Shown one piece after another: positions 29,193 through 38,701 of a DNA stretch of 64,000 bases. Position numbers and translations under genes: made by a program. Source of the DNA: Sphingobacterium multivorum (GTDB taxonomy: Bacteria > Bacteroidota > Bacteroidia > Sphingobacteriales > Sphingobacteriaceae); assembly GCF_039511225.1 (NCBI RefSeq), contig NZ_CP154261.1, positions 4,092,001-4,156,000 of the forward strand, written 5' to 3'. The notes below the pieces were generated by a model, which ran no database searches, was not told where the DNA came from, and saw only the letters and a program-made list of their open reading frames with translations. Positions within the stretch are counted from its first letter, which is position 1. Each line of letters opens with the position of its first letter.

Positions 29193-31546
29193 AATTGATT
29201 TAATACTAAGGGCTTGTTACGGCTTATTTTTACTTTTTTTATCTGATCCTTATAGCGAAGTGTAATTGCGACATCTTGATCAGCCGCTAATGTGACGGAG
29301 GTTAATGTCCCCTTACTCCATTTCAGATCAACAGTTAATCCCTGACGGGCACGCAAACCTTTGATTTCACCATCCGACCAAAATGACGGCAATGCAGGCA
29401 ATATATGAATCTCTTTATTATGGCTTTGAATGAGCATCTCGGCAATTCCGGCAGTACCGCCAAAGTTTCCGTCAATCTGAAAAGGTGGATGTGTATTGAA
29501 TAGGTTGTTTAATGTTGTCTTGGCGAGCAATGCCTGTACATTTTTACCTGCTTCTTCGCCATCGAGCAGTCGCGCATAAAAGTTAATCATCCAAGCCCTG
29601 CTCCATCCTGTATAGGAACCATTGCGGTTACTTTCGTTTTCATTATAAAACCGACGACGGGCAATCGTTTTTCGCGCGGCTTCAAACAGCTCCTTCTTAT
29701 CTGAAGTAATCGACTTCCCCGGATAAAGTCCAAAAAGATGGGACATATGACGGTGCCCTGGTTCGACCTCTTCGTAATCTTCAATCCACTCCTGGATTGT
29801 CTGATATCGTGGGCTGATTCGGATTGGGGGCAATTTAGCTAACACATGTTTCAGTTTTTTAGTAAAATCCGTTTCTTCTCCAACCATTGTCCCTGCAGTT
29901 AGGCAGGCCTCAAATAACTCACGAATAATCTCGATATCCATGGTAGCACCGTAGGTCAATTGAAATTCTTTTCCATCGGCCATGCGATACCTATTCTCGG
30001 GAGAATTGGATGGCGCTGTAACAAGGTAACCCTTATGATCTTGCACGAGATAACCCAAAATAAATTCAGCAGCTTCTCTCATGGATGGATAAGCCTCCTG
30101 TTTTAGGTAGTTCTTATCGTTGGTAAATAAATAGTGATCCCATTGATGAAGCACCAGCCATGCTGCGGCAATAGGAAATGTTCCCCAGCCGACACCATCT
30201 GCAATTGCTGTACGCCCAAATGGGTCCGTTAGGTGGTTCATCGTCCAGCCTGAGGAGTTGTAGGTTTTACGGGCTGTTACCCGTCCCGGTTCACGCAAAG
30301 CTGTTATCAGATTTGAGAATGGGACAACAGTCTCTGAGAGGTTACATACTTCGGCCGGCCAATAGTTCATTTGGATGTTGATATTCGTATGAAAATCGGA
30401 ACTCCAAGCTGCATTCATGTCCTTATTCCATATCCCTTGTAAATTGGCCGGGAGCACACCTGGACTACGCGAAGACCCCATCAACAAATAGCGTCCATAC
30501 TGAAAATAAAGACTGATCAAAGAGAGATCCTGACCGCCCTCTTTTATTTTTTTTAGTCGTTGGTCCGTTGGCAAATCCGAAGGTTGTCCAATATTAAAGA
30601 CCACACGGTCAAAAAATTGACGATGATCGGCAATATGTCTGGAAAGAATCTGTTCATAATGCTGCTTTTGAGCCTGATCCAATAATGCTCGACAACGTGC
30701 CAAAGGATCAATACGATGATCAAAGTCCAATTTTGACACATCATAATCTGTGGCTGCCGTAAAGTAAAAAAGGACTTCATCCGCATCCTTGACAAAAAAA
30801 GAATTTGCATTGGTTATCATGCTTCCGCCTTTGTGACTCCCCTGGACTAGTCCTGCAAATTTCATATGTGCGCCTACCTCACCACCATCTTCCATTGGCA
30901 GATCCACCACCTGCCCCTGAATTTTCAGCTCATGGTCAGATAAAGGTGTAGCAACCGCATCCTGTTCACGTGAATAGGAAAACCGGAAGGTCAGCTTTCC
31001 AGGCTTGTCTGCCGATAAACGAATCACAATCATATTATCGGGCGCTGAGGCAAATACTTCCCTCGTGTACTTTACGCCATTGATACAATAGCTCGTTGTT
31101 GCAACCCCGGTCTGTAAATCAAGATCGCGACGGTAGTTCGTGACCTGTTCCCGCCAAAAGCCTTCCGTTCCAAAATCAATGCGAAAATTCCCGAATGATT
31201 GATAGGATCGTATACGTAGGGGGCTGCTTTTGAGTTCCTTTTCAGACAGCGCAGCTGCTTTTTCGATCTCCCCAGCAACAAGTAAACGTTGAATTTCGGG
31301 AATTTTGTCCGCAGCAGCGGCATTGGCATCCACCTTGGAACCACCCCACAGGCTTTCTTCATTGATCTGGATATTTTCCTTATTCCAATCCCCATAAACC
31401 ATCGCACCCAAACGTCCATTACCTACAGGAAGGGCGTCCTCCCAAACTTTAGCCGGTTCACGGTACCATAAAACGTGATCCTGATGCTGTGCTTTTAGCT
31501 GCATGCCAGAGAGCATCACTATGCAGCCCCATAAATATACTTTCAT
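29189..31546 (-). CDS. GH95 alpha-L-fucosidase/alpha-L-galactosidase
   Basis: Exported inverting glycosidase, 785 aa, signal peptide 1-19. Family opening LWYREPAKVWEDALPVGNG (26-44) and INEESLWGG. The catalytic set known from the AfcA fucosidase has clear counterparts: Asn388 and Asn390 in TNINIQMNYWPAE, general acid Glu517 in APSNSPENR and Asp692 in FQIDGNFGGTAG. GH95 acts on alpha-L-fucose or on alpha-L-galactose, the latter known from pectin side chains. It is the first enzyme gene after susCD, with a hairpin-bearing 169-bp gap between, and is coupled to GH35 by a 4-bp overlap. Confidence 0.93.
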   Translation of the reverse strand: MKVYLWGCIVMLSGMQLKAQHQDHVLWYREPAKVWEDALPVGNGRLGAMVYGDWNKENIQINEESLWGGSKVDANAAAADKIPEIQRLLVAGEIEKAAALSEKELKSSPLRIRSYQSFGNFRIDFGTEGFWREQVTNYRRDLDLQTGVATTSYCINGVKYTREVFASAPDNMIVIRLSADKPGKLTFRFSYSREQDAVATPLSDHELKIQGQVVDLPMEDGGEVGAHMKFAGLVQGSHKGGSMITNANSFFVKDADEVLFYFTAATDYDVSKLDFDHRIDPLARCRALLDQAQKQHYEQILSRHIADHRQFFDRVVFNIGQPSDLPTDQRLKKIKEGGQDLSLISLYFQYGRYLLMGSSRSPGVLPANLQGIWNKDMNAAWSSDFHTNINIQMNYWPAEVCNLSETVVPFSNLITALREPGRVTARKTYNSSGWTMNHLTDPFGRTAIADGVGWGTFPIAAAWLVLHQWDHYLFTNDKNYLKQEAYPSMREAAEFILGYLVQDHKGYLVTAPSNSPENRYRMADGKEFQLTYGATMDIEIIRELFEACLTAGTMVGEETDFTKKLKHVLAKLPPIRISPRYQTIQEWIEDYEEVEPGHRHMSHLFGLYPGKSITSDKKELFEAARKTIARRRFYNENESNRNGSYTGWSRAWMINFYARLLDGEEAGKNVQALLAKTTLNNLFNTHPPFQIDGNFGGTAGIAEMLIQSHNKEIHILPALPSFWSDGEIKGLRARQGLTVDLKWSKGTLTSVTLAADQDVAITLRYKDQIKKVKISRNKPLVLNQL

Positions 31547-31674
31547 TTACAAATTATTAGTAGTACTGATCCGCAGCTAAACAACTTGTTTTCACTGACC
31601 GGTTTATTTCATTGATTATTGTTAGGCTTTTTATACCTAAATCTTGCTCAAAATTGATAATAAGCAATTTAACA

Positions 31675-31706
31675 AAGTTTTACATCTTTTTAGGGATGTA
31701 AAACTT
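31675..31706 (-). terminator. Hairpin between susD and GH95 (weak terminator or mRNA-processing stem)
   Basis: Perfect 12-bp inverted repeat (AAGTTTTACATC / GATGTAAAACTT) with an 8-nt loop, 9 bp past the susD stop. On the minus strand the T-tract after it is short (TTTGTTAAATT), so partial read-through into the glycosidase genes is likely. Such a stem could keep susCD mRNA more abundant than the downstream enzymes. Confidence 0.55.
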
Positions 31707-31715
31707 GTTTAAAAT

Positions 31716-33335
31716 TTAATTATATCCAGGGGTTTGTGTCAGGTTTTTATTTAAATCGATCTGTTGTTGACTTACAGGTAAGTACTTGTTGAATGGTTGG
31801 AATTGTCTAGTTTCCACTGATATTGGATCCCCAATTTGAGTCAACCGTTTATCCTCATTGGGCTCATCTGCTTTAATAACGCCCATCCAACTACCTTCTG
31901 CCTTTCCATTCAGTACATTTTTAGCGATATCCCAACGAATAATGTCCGCTCGTCTCAAACCTTCAAAAGCTAGTTCTACACGACGTTCACGACGTACCAA
32001 CTCTCTTAATTTTTCTTTCGAAGCATATTTGACACGGTTAACTTTAGGCATACCAGCACGTTCGCGAATCATATCTAAACTTTGGTACATTTCTTCGTCC
32101 AGTCTACCCAATTCTATCTTTGCTTCCGCAATGGTCAATAGAACCTCGGCGTAGCGACTAACAATTAAATTCATACTTGTATTCCAAGGATCATCATATT
32201 GCGATATCGGAGCGGTGTATTTTTTGAAAGAAAATCCCGTTTTTGATGCATTATTAGCGCCGTTAAAATAATCGGGGTTGCTCACTTCTTTTCCATCCTC
32301 TTGGATATTTTTCGCCAGCGGATCAAAGACACGTCCATTCCAATCCTGCCCAGGATAAAGAATAGACATTTTCAATCGTGGGTCTCTATTGAGAAAAGGA
32401 TATTTACTATCGTAGGTACCCGATATTTTTGCTTCTTCAACAGTGCTTCCGTCTTTCATTTCATAAGCATCAACCAAAGCTTTAATAGGTACTATAGACG
32501 ACCAGCCTCCATCACCATTGGGGAACAGCGCTGCAATAAGCCAGTTCTCCAAGTCATTCGCTTTATATTGTACATCAAGGATAACCTCTTTGTTGTTCAC
32601 GTTAGCGAGTTGGAAGGTTCCGTCATAAGTCGGAAACAACTGGTAAACTTGAGATGCCTTGATCGCAGTAGCGTCAGCCAAAGCAGCCTCATAGTTACCC
32701 AAATAAAGATTAAAACGCATACGGATGGCCAAAGCAGCTCCTTTCGTAATGTGTCCTACTTCGGCAGAACTATATTTTTCTGGAAGCACTGCGGCAACAG
32801 CTTTTAATTCTTCCAAAATAAATTTTTCAACTTCCGCCTTTGGTGTACGTGTCAATCGTGCCTCTTCAATAGTCGCAAATGTTTTTGTCGTAAGCGGTAC
32901 ATCACCATAATTGTTTGTCAACAAGAAATATCGATAAGCCCGAAGAAAACGAACTTCAGCCTTGTAACGCTCCTTCAAATTTGCATCCTTAAAATTAATC
33001 GCATCAATGTGTTCCAAAAAATCATTGCAACGGTTGATCGTCGTGTAATCGTACAAATCAGAACCAGGATCGGCGGAACTCATTCCACCATTTCCGATCA
33101 CTTGCCATCCCTCGTGCTTGTGAAAACTATAAGCGTTGTCGGACGCACAATCGCGATACAAAATTTCTTCTGATTCCCAGCCCCGATAACAACCTACTAA
33201 GGCAAGTTTGGCATCGGCCTCTGTTTTCCAAAAAGTCTCTGGTGTCAATGCATCTCCGGGAAATTTGTCCAAGAAATCCGAGCATGACTGTAAACTAGCT
33301 GTCGCCAGCATAATTAATAAATATATCTTTTTCAT
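31716..33335 (-). CDS. SusD/RagB family outer-membrane glycan-binding lipoprotein
   Basis: Surface lipoprotein that caps the SusC channel and binds the glycan. Lipobox LQSC (lipidated Cys about residue 18) is followed by the family start SDFLDKFPGDALTPETFWKTEADA. TPR-like helices and the C-terminal signatures RYAEVLLTIAEAKIELG and RRERRVELAFEGLRRADIIRW are present. 539 aa is typical. It lies 17 bp after its susC and precedes the GH95 operon. Confidence 0.96.
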   Translation of the reverse strand: MKKIYLLIMLATASLQSCSDFLDKFPGDALTPETFWKTEADAKLALVGCYRGWESEEILYRDCASDNAYSFHKHEGWQVIGNGGMSSADPGSDLYDYTTINRCNDFLEHIDAINFKDANLKERYKAEVRFLRAYRYFLLTNNYGDVPLTTKTFATIEEARLTRTPKAEVEKFILEELKAVAAVLPEKYSSAEVGHITKGAALAIRMRFNLYLGNYEAALADATAIKASQVYQLFPTYDGTFQLANVNNKEVILDVQYKANDLENWLIAALFPNGDGGWSSIVPIKALVDAYEMKDGSTVEEAKISGTYDSKYPFLNRDPRLKMSILYPGQDWNGRVFDPLAKNIQEDGKEVSNPDYFNGANNASKTGFSFKKYTAPISQYDDPWNTSMNLIVSRYAEVLLTIAEAKIELGRLDEEMYQSLDMIRERAGMPKVNRVKYASKEKLRELVRRERRVELAFEGLRRADIIRWDIAKNVLNGKAEGSWMGVIKADEPNEDKRLTQIGDPISVETRQFQPFNKYLPVSQQQIDLNKNLTQTPGYN

Positions 33336-33352
33336 TTGTATAACTCTCTAAA

Positions 33353-36300
33353 CTAAAATGTAATGTTCAATCCGACAGTATTTACCTTAACCTGAGGATA
33401 GTAAGAGCCAGAGCCAGCAGGCATTTCCGGATCGTAACCTTTCAAAAATTTGGTTATGGTCAATAAGTTCTGTCCACTATAAAATAATTTGACTTTTGAC
33501 GCTCCGATTCGGTTTGCCCAAACATCAGGAAAAGTATAGCCAACTTGGAGGTTTTTCAAACGTACATATTGCGCATTCTGTACCCAGTAATCTGAAACAA
33601 TGCGATTTGGGCTACTTATTCCATTATTATTCTGAATACGCGGGATTGTGCTTGTTGGATTATCTGGTGTCCAACGGTCAAGCCAAAAACGTAATGGACT
33701 TCCGGTATCACCGCTGAACTCGCCTATCCCAGACGATTCAACATAACCGTATACACCGGATGCGCCTTGGAAAAATGCCTGAATATCAAAACCATGGTAT
33801 GCTGCGCTGAGGTTTAATCCAAAAGTATATTTCGGATCAGTGGAACCTAATATTGTACGGTCATCGGCAGTTACAGTCTTATCTCCGTTGCGGTCCACGT
33901 AGCGCAGGTCACCAGGCAATACCTTATTGCTTGCCATTTTATATTGTGCCCAGCTTTGAATATCTTCCGTACTCTGAAAAAGTCCCGCTGTCTGATAACC
34001 ATAGAATGAATTAATCGGTGCTCCGACTTGTTTAATTTTCCAACTTCCATCTAAGAGATAAGAATCTCCGCCAAGATCAAGAATACGGTTTTTGTTATAA
34101 GAGAAATTTGCTGTTGCACTAAAATCAACCGCACCTAGACGTTTTCGGTAACTCGCAATAGCCTCAAATCCTTTATTTTGCATACGACCAACATTATCGA
34201 CATATCCCTTCAAGCCATAGGTTGCAGGAGCCAAAACCTCCATAAGGATATCCGTTGTTAAACGATCGTAATAATCTAATGTGAGTGTTAGATTGTTTCC
34301 GATACCAAGATCCAATCCAAGATCCCAAGTACGCGTCTTCTCCCAAGTGATACTACGTTTATTTGCTTTCTTTAGCGTCGCCCCCGGATAGATCACATTA
34401 TTAAATGGATAAGCATAGTCTTTACCTAAGCCAATAACGGGAATAGAAGGATAGTATTCCAAAGCGCTCTGATTTCCTAGGCGCCCCCAAGATCCCCGAA
34501 GTTTAATATTGCTAAAGACAGGTTTTGCAAACTCCATAAAGGATTCCTCCGAAAGCCGCCACCCTGCTGAAAACGATGGAAATGTACCCCAACGGTAACC
34601 TTCAGAAAAACGGCTTGAAGCATCGCGGCGAACATTGGCCTCAAAGAGATAGATTCCCTTGTAATCATAATTGACACGACCAAAGTACGAAAGCATATTC
34701 AGGTGTTTTGTATCACCTTTATTTGTTTGTCCATTCGTGTCACCGGCGTCAATATCTGTCAGATCATTATTTGGAAAATTCTGACGGTACATCTCACCGT
34801 ATTTATAATCGTATTGCTCAGCATGATAACCCGCAAGTGCCCCCACGTGGTGATTTGAAAACGTACGGTCAAAATTCAGGGTAATATCCCCCGTGTACAT
34901 TGTTGATATAGTCGTTTTCTCGAAAAGTTTATTTGGCCCTTGATATTTTGAGGGATTGTACCAGATATCTTTTCTAAATTCATGCGAGTCGTCCGTCGAA
35001 GGTCTATATGATCCTTGCGCTTTCAAGGAAAGACCATCGATAAATTTATATTGAACACTTCCAATGGCATTGAATCGGCGTTGCACTTCATCTGTTGTCG
35101 CTCCTTGTTCCATCCAAGCAATTGGATTTCCATCACTAATGGTACCATAGTTGCCGTTTGCGTCTTTATATGGAATCCATGGTGCCATTTGGTTGGCTAG
35201 ACGAAAGTACTGGCCCATACCACCAACATAGGGATTGGTCGGCTCTTGGAGTTTGCGATTCGACAGGTACATTGACAAACCGATATCCAGGTTTTTCACT
35301 GGGGTCATATCCAAATTGGTACGGGCATTAAATTGCTTTTTTGAGGTCAGCTTAATAATACCGTCCTGCCCCTGATAGCCTACGCTTCCCATATAGCGAA
35401 CTTTCTCAGCACCACCTGAAATATTGAGATTATGCTGGTGCTGAAAGCCCGATCCAGTCAAAAGCAAATCGTGCCAATTTGTATTCGGATATTTATAAGG
35501 GTCGCTGCCATCTTTAAAAGCTTTGATATCCTCTGCCGTAAAACGCTCCTTCTTTCCATCTAATCGCAGTCCTTCATTATACAATTCTGCATATTCCCAT
35601 GAGTTCAGGCGCTCGGCCATATTCGTGGCATTTTGTTTTCCGAAGAAATTGCTATAGTTTATTGTGGTTTTTCCTTCTTTTCCTCTTTTTGTCGTCACCA
35701 AGATTACGCCATTCGCTGCCTTAGAACCATAGATGGATGCCGAAGCAGCATCTTTTAATACAGATATCGATTCAACATCATTTGGATCGACATTTTCCAT
35801 GGATGATTCAATACCATCCACTAACACCATCGGGTTCGAGTTATTAAGTGTCCCTACTCCACGCACGCGAATTGTTCCATTATCTTTTCCAGGCTGGCCA
35901 CTACCTTGCGTAATGGTCATTCCCGGTACCAAGCCTTGAAGTCCCGCCGAAAGCGAACTGATCGGTCTATTTTCCAATTGTTTTGGAGAAATTGTTGCTA
36001 CAGCACCGGTAAGGTTAACTTTTCGCTGCGTTCCGTAACCAACGACAACGACCTCTTGTAAATCACCTATTTTCTCCGATAAAATCACTTGATACACATT
36101 CCGATTGTCAATGGTCGTTACATATTGGCCATAACCGATTAAATCAAACTGAATTCGATCGCCATCTTTGGCTTGGATTTCAAATTCCCCGTTTTCATTG
36201 GTAGCGGTAGCCGTTCCGTTGATAACCTTTACAGTTACCCCCGATAATTTAGTTCCTTTATCATCGGTAACAGTCCCTTTGATCGATCGTTTTTGCACTT

Positions 36301-36694
36301 TAACATCTTCATTAAAAGATTTCGATGGAATATGCTTTGATTTCTCAACGATGATTCTGTTATCTCGAATAACATAACTCAATCCATTTTCGTGTAATAT
36401 CTGATCCAATGCCTGGGTCAAAGAGACGTTGCTTAATTTAATTGAAATCTTATTTCCACTCGACTTTAAATCATCTTCCAAGTATAGAAAATGGTAACCG
36501 GACTGTTTGCTGATTGAATTGAAAATCTCTTTCAATGAAGTTCTTTTGGTTTCGAGGCTCACCCGTTGTCCAAAAACATTAGCGTTCACTTGACTACTCA
36601 TCAACAGCATAGTAAGCACCGTAACCTTAGTCTTGTTGAAATACTTTAAAGCCTCGTCATATCGATTAAAATATGGCCTATATTTTTTATTCAT
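33353..36694 (-). CDS. SusC/RagA TonB-dependent receptor with STN domain
   Basis: Outer-membrane glycan transporter, 1113 aa. A long N-region and signal sequence (to about residue 42), STN domain (about 43-122, VSLETKRTSLKEIFNSISKQ), carboxypeptidase-regulatory-like domain (about 138-215), the QEVVVVGYGTQ box, plug with VLKDAASASIYGSKAANGV, and a 22-strand barrel to the C-terminus (VKVNTVGLNITF). The STN domain together with the sigma/FecR genes immediately upstream points to trans-envelope signalling. It is paired with susD 17 bp downstream. Confidence 0.97.
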   Translation of the reverse strand: MNKKYRPYFNRYDEALKYFNKTKVTVLTMLLMSSQVNANVFGQRVSLETKRTSLKEIFNSISKQSGYHFLYLEDDLKSSGNKISIKLSNVSLTQALDQILHENGLSYVIRDNRIIVEKSKHIPSKSFNEDVKVQKRSIKGTVTDDKGTKLSGVTVKVINGTATATNENGEFEIQAKDGDRIQFDLIGYGQYVTTIDNRNVYQVILSEKIGDLQEVVVVGYGTQRKVNLTGAVATISPKQLENRPISSLSAGLQGLVPGMTITQGSGQPGKDNGTIRVRGVGTLNNSNPMVLVDGIESSMENVDPNDVESISVLKDAASASIYGSKAANGVILVTTKRGKEGKTTINYSNFFGKQNATNMAERLNSWEYAELYNEGLRLDGKKERFTAEDIKAFKDGSDPYKYPNTNWHDLLLTGSGFQHQHNLNISGGAEKVRYMGSVGYQGQDGIIKLTSKKQFNARTNLDMTPVKNLDIGLSMYLSNRKLQEPTNPYVGGMGQYFRLANQMAPWIPYKDANGNYGTISDGNPIAWMEQGATTDEVQRRFNAIGSVQYKFIDGLSLKAQGSYRPSTDDSHEFRKDIWYNPSKYQGPNKLFEKTTISTMYTGDITLNFDRTFSNHHVGALAGYHAEQYDYKYGEMYRQNFPNNDLTDIDAGDTNGQTNKGDTKHLNMLSYFGRVNYDYKGIYLFEANVRRDASSRFSEGYRWGTFPSFSAGWRLSEESFMEFAKPVFSNIKLRGSWGRLGNQSALEYYPSIPVIGLGKDYAYPFNNVIYPGATLKKANKRSITWEKTRTWDLGLDLGIGNNLTLTLDYYDRLTTDILMEVLAPATYGLKGYVDNVGRMQNKGFEAIASYRKRLGAVDFSATANFSYNKNRILDLGGDSYLLDGSWKIKQVGAPINSFYGYQTAGLFQSTEDIQSWAQYKMASNKVLPGDLRYVDRNGDKTVTADDRTILGSTDPKYTFGLNLSAAYHGFDIQAFFQGASGVYGYVESSGIGEFSGDTGSPLRFWLDRWTPDNPTSTIPRIQNNNGISSPNRIVSDYWVQNAQYVRLKNLQVGYTFPDVWANRIGASKVKLFYSGQNLLTITKFLKGYDPEMPAGSGSYYPQVKVNTVGLNITF

Positions 36695-36813
36695 TTGATT
36701 TAGTTTTTGATAATAATTTAGTTAGCTTTTCATCGATCTAAAGGCTTCTCTAGTAACAATATTTATTATTATGAAGAGAATTATTTTCAGATCAATATTT
36801 GGATAGTATTGTA

Positions 36814-37908
36814 TTAGTTGATAATTTCCACCTCCTTTCCATTTACTTTAAATTCAACCCCGCTTAAAAGCGTGAGGTCTTTCAAAAAATCCGTTAGTAA
36901 TACGTTATTGGGAAATGTTCCTCCTATTTTTTTATGTCCTATAGGAGACTTTGATACGACTGAAATATTGTACCATCGAGAAACTGTTTTCATCACGTCA
37001 ACAAGTTCCATATTATCAAACACGAAATATCCATCTTTCCAAGACAGTAACTTTTCTGAATCAAATATTCGCAGTTGAATTTCCTTACGATTTTTATTGG
37101 CAATAACCTGAAAACCTGGAGTCAATTTAATGTGTTGAGCATCCATGCAAAAATCCACATGCCCCTCCACCAGGGAGGTTTTCACGATAGGCTCATCTCC
37201 AAAGGCCTGTACATTAAATTTTGTACCTGTTACCTTTACCTCAGTTCCGGAAGCGATGACTTTAAACGGACGTTTCTTGCTAGCAAAAACTTCAAAATAT
37301 CCTTCACCAGCTAAATCAACAATTCGCATTGCTTGTTGATTAAATGACATTGGAAGTTTTAATGTTGTTCCCGCATTTAACCAGACATTTGTTCCATCTT
37401 CCAATCGGAGTTTACATTGCCGCTGCGCAGGTACTTTGATCGTTAGAAGATCAGTGATTTTTAAATTCGTTGAACTTTTATAATTCAATTTTTGTTTAAT
37501 ATCACTGATGGAAGCCGCTGCACCAAGTTCGTGTTTTTCACCATTTGGCATGATGAGCAGCACCTCTTCACTGGCATATTGTTTTGCGCTAACGAGCTGG
37601 TAGTAGCTGCTTGGAGACCTTTGTAAAAAATAGAGATATAGAACAATAGAAACACAGATCAGACAGGCCGCAGCGATCCCTATCCATTGAACATTGATTT
37701 TTCTAACCTTTGTAGGTTTGTATCTCGCTACAATGCTAGCCCTGATCCGACTTTCCATCGCATCCCGATGGGCATTGTCCTTCCAGTCCCATGGTTTCCC
37801 CAAGGGATATTTAATAATGAGATGTTCTATTTTCTTTATCTCAGGTGCAGACAGCTTCCCCGCTGCATAATCGGCAAGTATTTTCTTGATTTGCTCCTCG
37901 TTATCCAT
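36814..37908 (-). CDS. FecR-type anti-sigma factor
   Basis: Inner-membrane anti-sigma factor of 364 aa. N-terminal cytoplasmic region, one membrane helix (about 75-95, WIGIAAACLICVSIVLYLYF), periplasmic FecR domain (about 155-270; IKVPAQRQCKLRLEDGTNVW, VDLAGEGYFEVFA, VKVTGTKFNVQAF) and C-terminal DUF4974 (about 290-364). It lies 71 bp after the sigma gene and 119 bp before the STN-SusC, the standard order for this signalling cascade. The TGACTAGGG-type promoter seen elsewhere in the window is not present upstream. Confidence 0.94.
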   Translation of the reverse strand: MDNEEQIKKILADYAAGKLSAPEIKKIEHLIIKYPLGKPWDWKDNAHRDAMESRIRASIVARYKPTKVRKINVQWIGIAAACLICVSIVLYLYFLQRSPSSYYQLVSAKQYASEEVLLIMPNGEKHELGAAASISDIKQKLNYKSSTNLKITDLLTIKVPAQRQCKLRLEDGTNVWLNAGTTLKLPMSFNQQAMRIVDLAGEGYFEVFASKKRPFKVIASGTEVKVTGTKFNVQAFGDEPIVKTSLVEGHVDFCMDAQHIKLTPGFQVIANKNRKEIQLRIFDSEKLLSWKDGYFVFDNMELVDVMKTVSRWYNISVVSKSPIGHKKIGGTFPNNVLLTDFLKDLTLLSGVEFKVNGKEVEIIN

Positions 37909-37979
37909 GTCTCTTCTATCAGATTTTTAGGTCTATATAAAAAAGAGCCTTGAGATTGCTTTAGGGCGTAGAAAAAAAA

Positions 37980-38558
37980 TTAAAAAAGTAAATCTGTAAT
38001 CAAAATTGCGACAAGCAATGGCTGATACTCTTTATCAACCTTTACCCGAAGCACTTTCAACGCATTGTTAATCTGCTTCTTAACAGTTTTATCCGAAATA
38101 TTTAATTTTTTCGCAATTTCCAAGTGAGATAGGTCATGATTACGGCTGAGAATAAAGATCTCTTTCATTTTTGCCGGAAGTTTATTCACTTCCAGCTCAA
38201 TCATATTATTTAGTTCCTTAAATACAATCCACTCTTCCAATAACGGAGAAGCTTCATTATATTGACTGGCATAAAAATCGCGGTAATTATCATTAATAAG
38301 TTTCCGTCTCAATTTTTTAAATGCCAAATTTCGACTCATGATAAAAAGAAAAGATTTAACCGATTTGATTTCGGGAATCTTTTCTTTCATTTCAAGAAGA
38401 TCCAGAAATGTTTGCTGCACCACATCCGCAGCTTCATCTTCATCCAAAAGAATGCGCATCATTTGTTTGAACAGACTTTCCCAATAATCGTGATAGAGTG
38501 CTGAGATATCAAATTCAACAGTTGAATTAGCGTTATCAAAGATGGTAGATCGTCGCAT
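37980..38558 (-). CDS. ECF RNA polymerase sigma factor, FecI-like
   Basis: 192-aa ECF sigma factor. Region 2 about 25-95 (LYHDYWESLFKQMMRILLDEDEAADVVQQTFLDLLE ... SFLFIMSRNLAFKKLRRKL) and region 4 about 125-175 (LPAKMKEIFILSRNHDLSHLEIAKKLNISDKTVKKQI). The C-terminus is hydrophobic (LLVAILITDLLF). It heads the sigma-fecR-susC-susD group. Sequence similarity to the sigma factor at 5793 is only family-level, so promoter specificity probably differs. Confidence 0.95.
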   Translation of the reverse strand: MRRSTIFDNANSTVEFDISALYHDYWESLFKQMMRILLDEDEAADVVQQTFLDLLEMKEKIPEIKSVKSFLFIMSRNLAFKKLRRKLINDNYRDFYASQYNEASPLLEEWIVFKELNNMIELEVNKLPAKMKEIFILSRNHDLSHLEIAKKLNISDKTVKKQINNALKVLRVKVDKEYQPLLVAILITDLLF

Positions 38559-38701
38559 ACAGCGGATGAAATTTTTATCGGTTACAGCACAATCTTAACA
38601 AACAAAATTTTCATTTCAAAATCAATTTTCATATTCCTGAAGATCTTAGCCCTATCCTTCGTTGATGCATCTTCCAAAAGCACAACTCAATACCCTCTAT
38701 A

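Noticed and set aside
36695..36813. A sixth ACTAGGG-type promoter in front of the second STN-susC
   Set aside because: TTACTAGAG is present on the minus strand, but 16 bp further there is GAAAAG instead of CGTCTT, so it does not meet the pattern of the other five.
38559..38701. GATAGGGCT upstream of the sigma gene at 37980 as a promoter of the same class
   Set aside because: The -35 core is broken (GATAGGG, not ACTAGGG) and no CGTC lies at the 16-bp distance.
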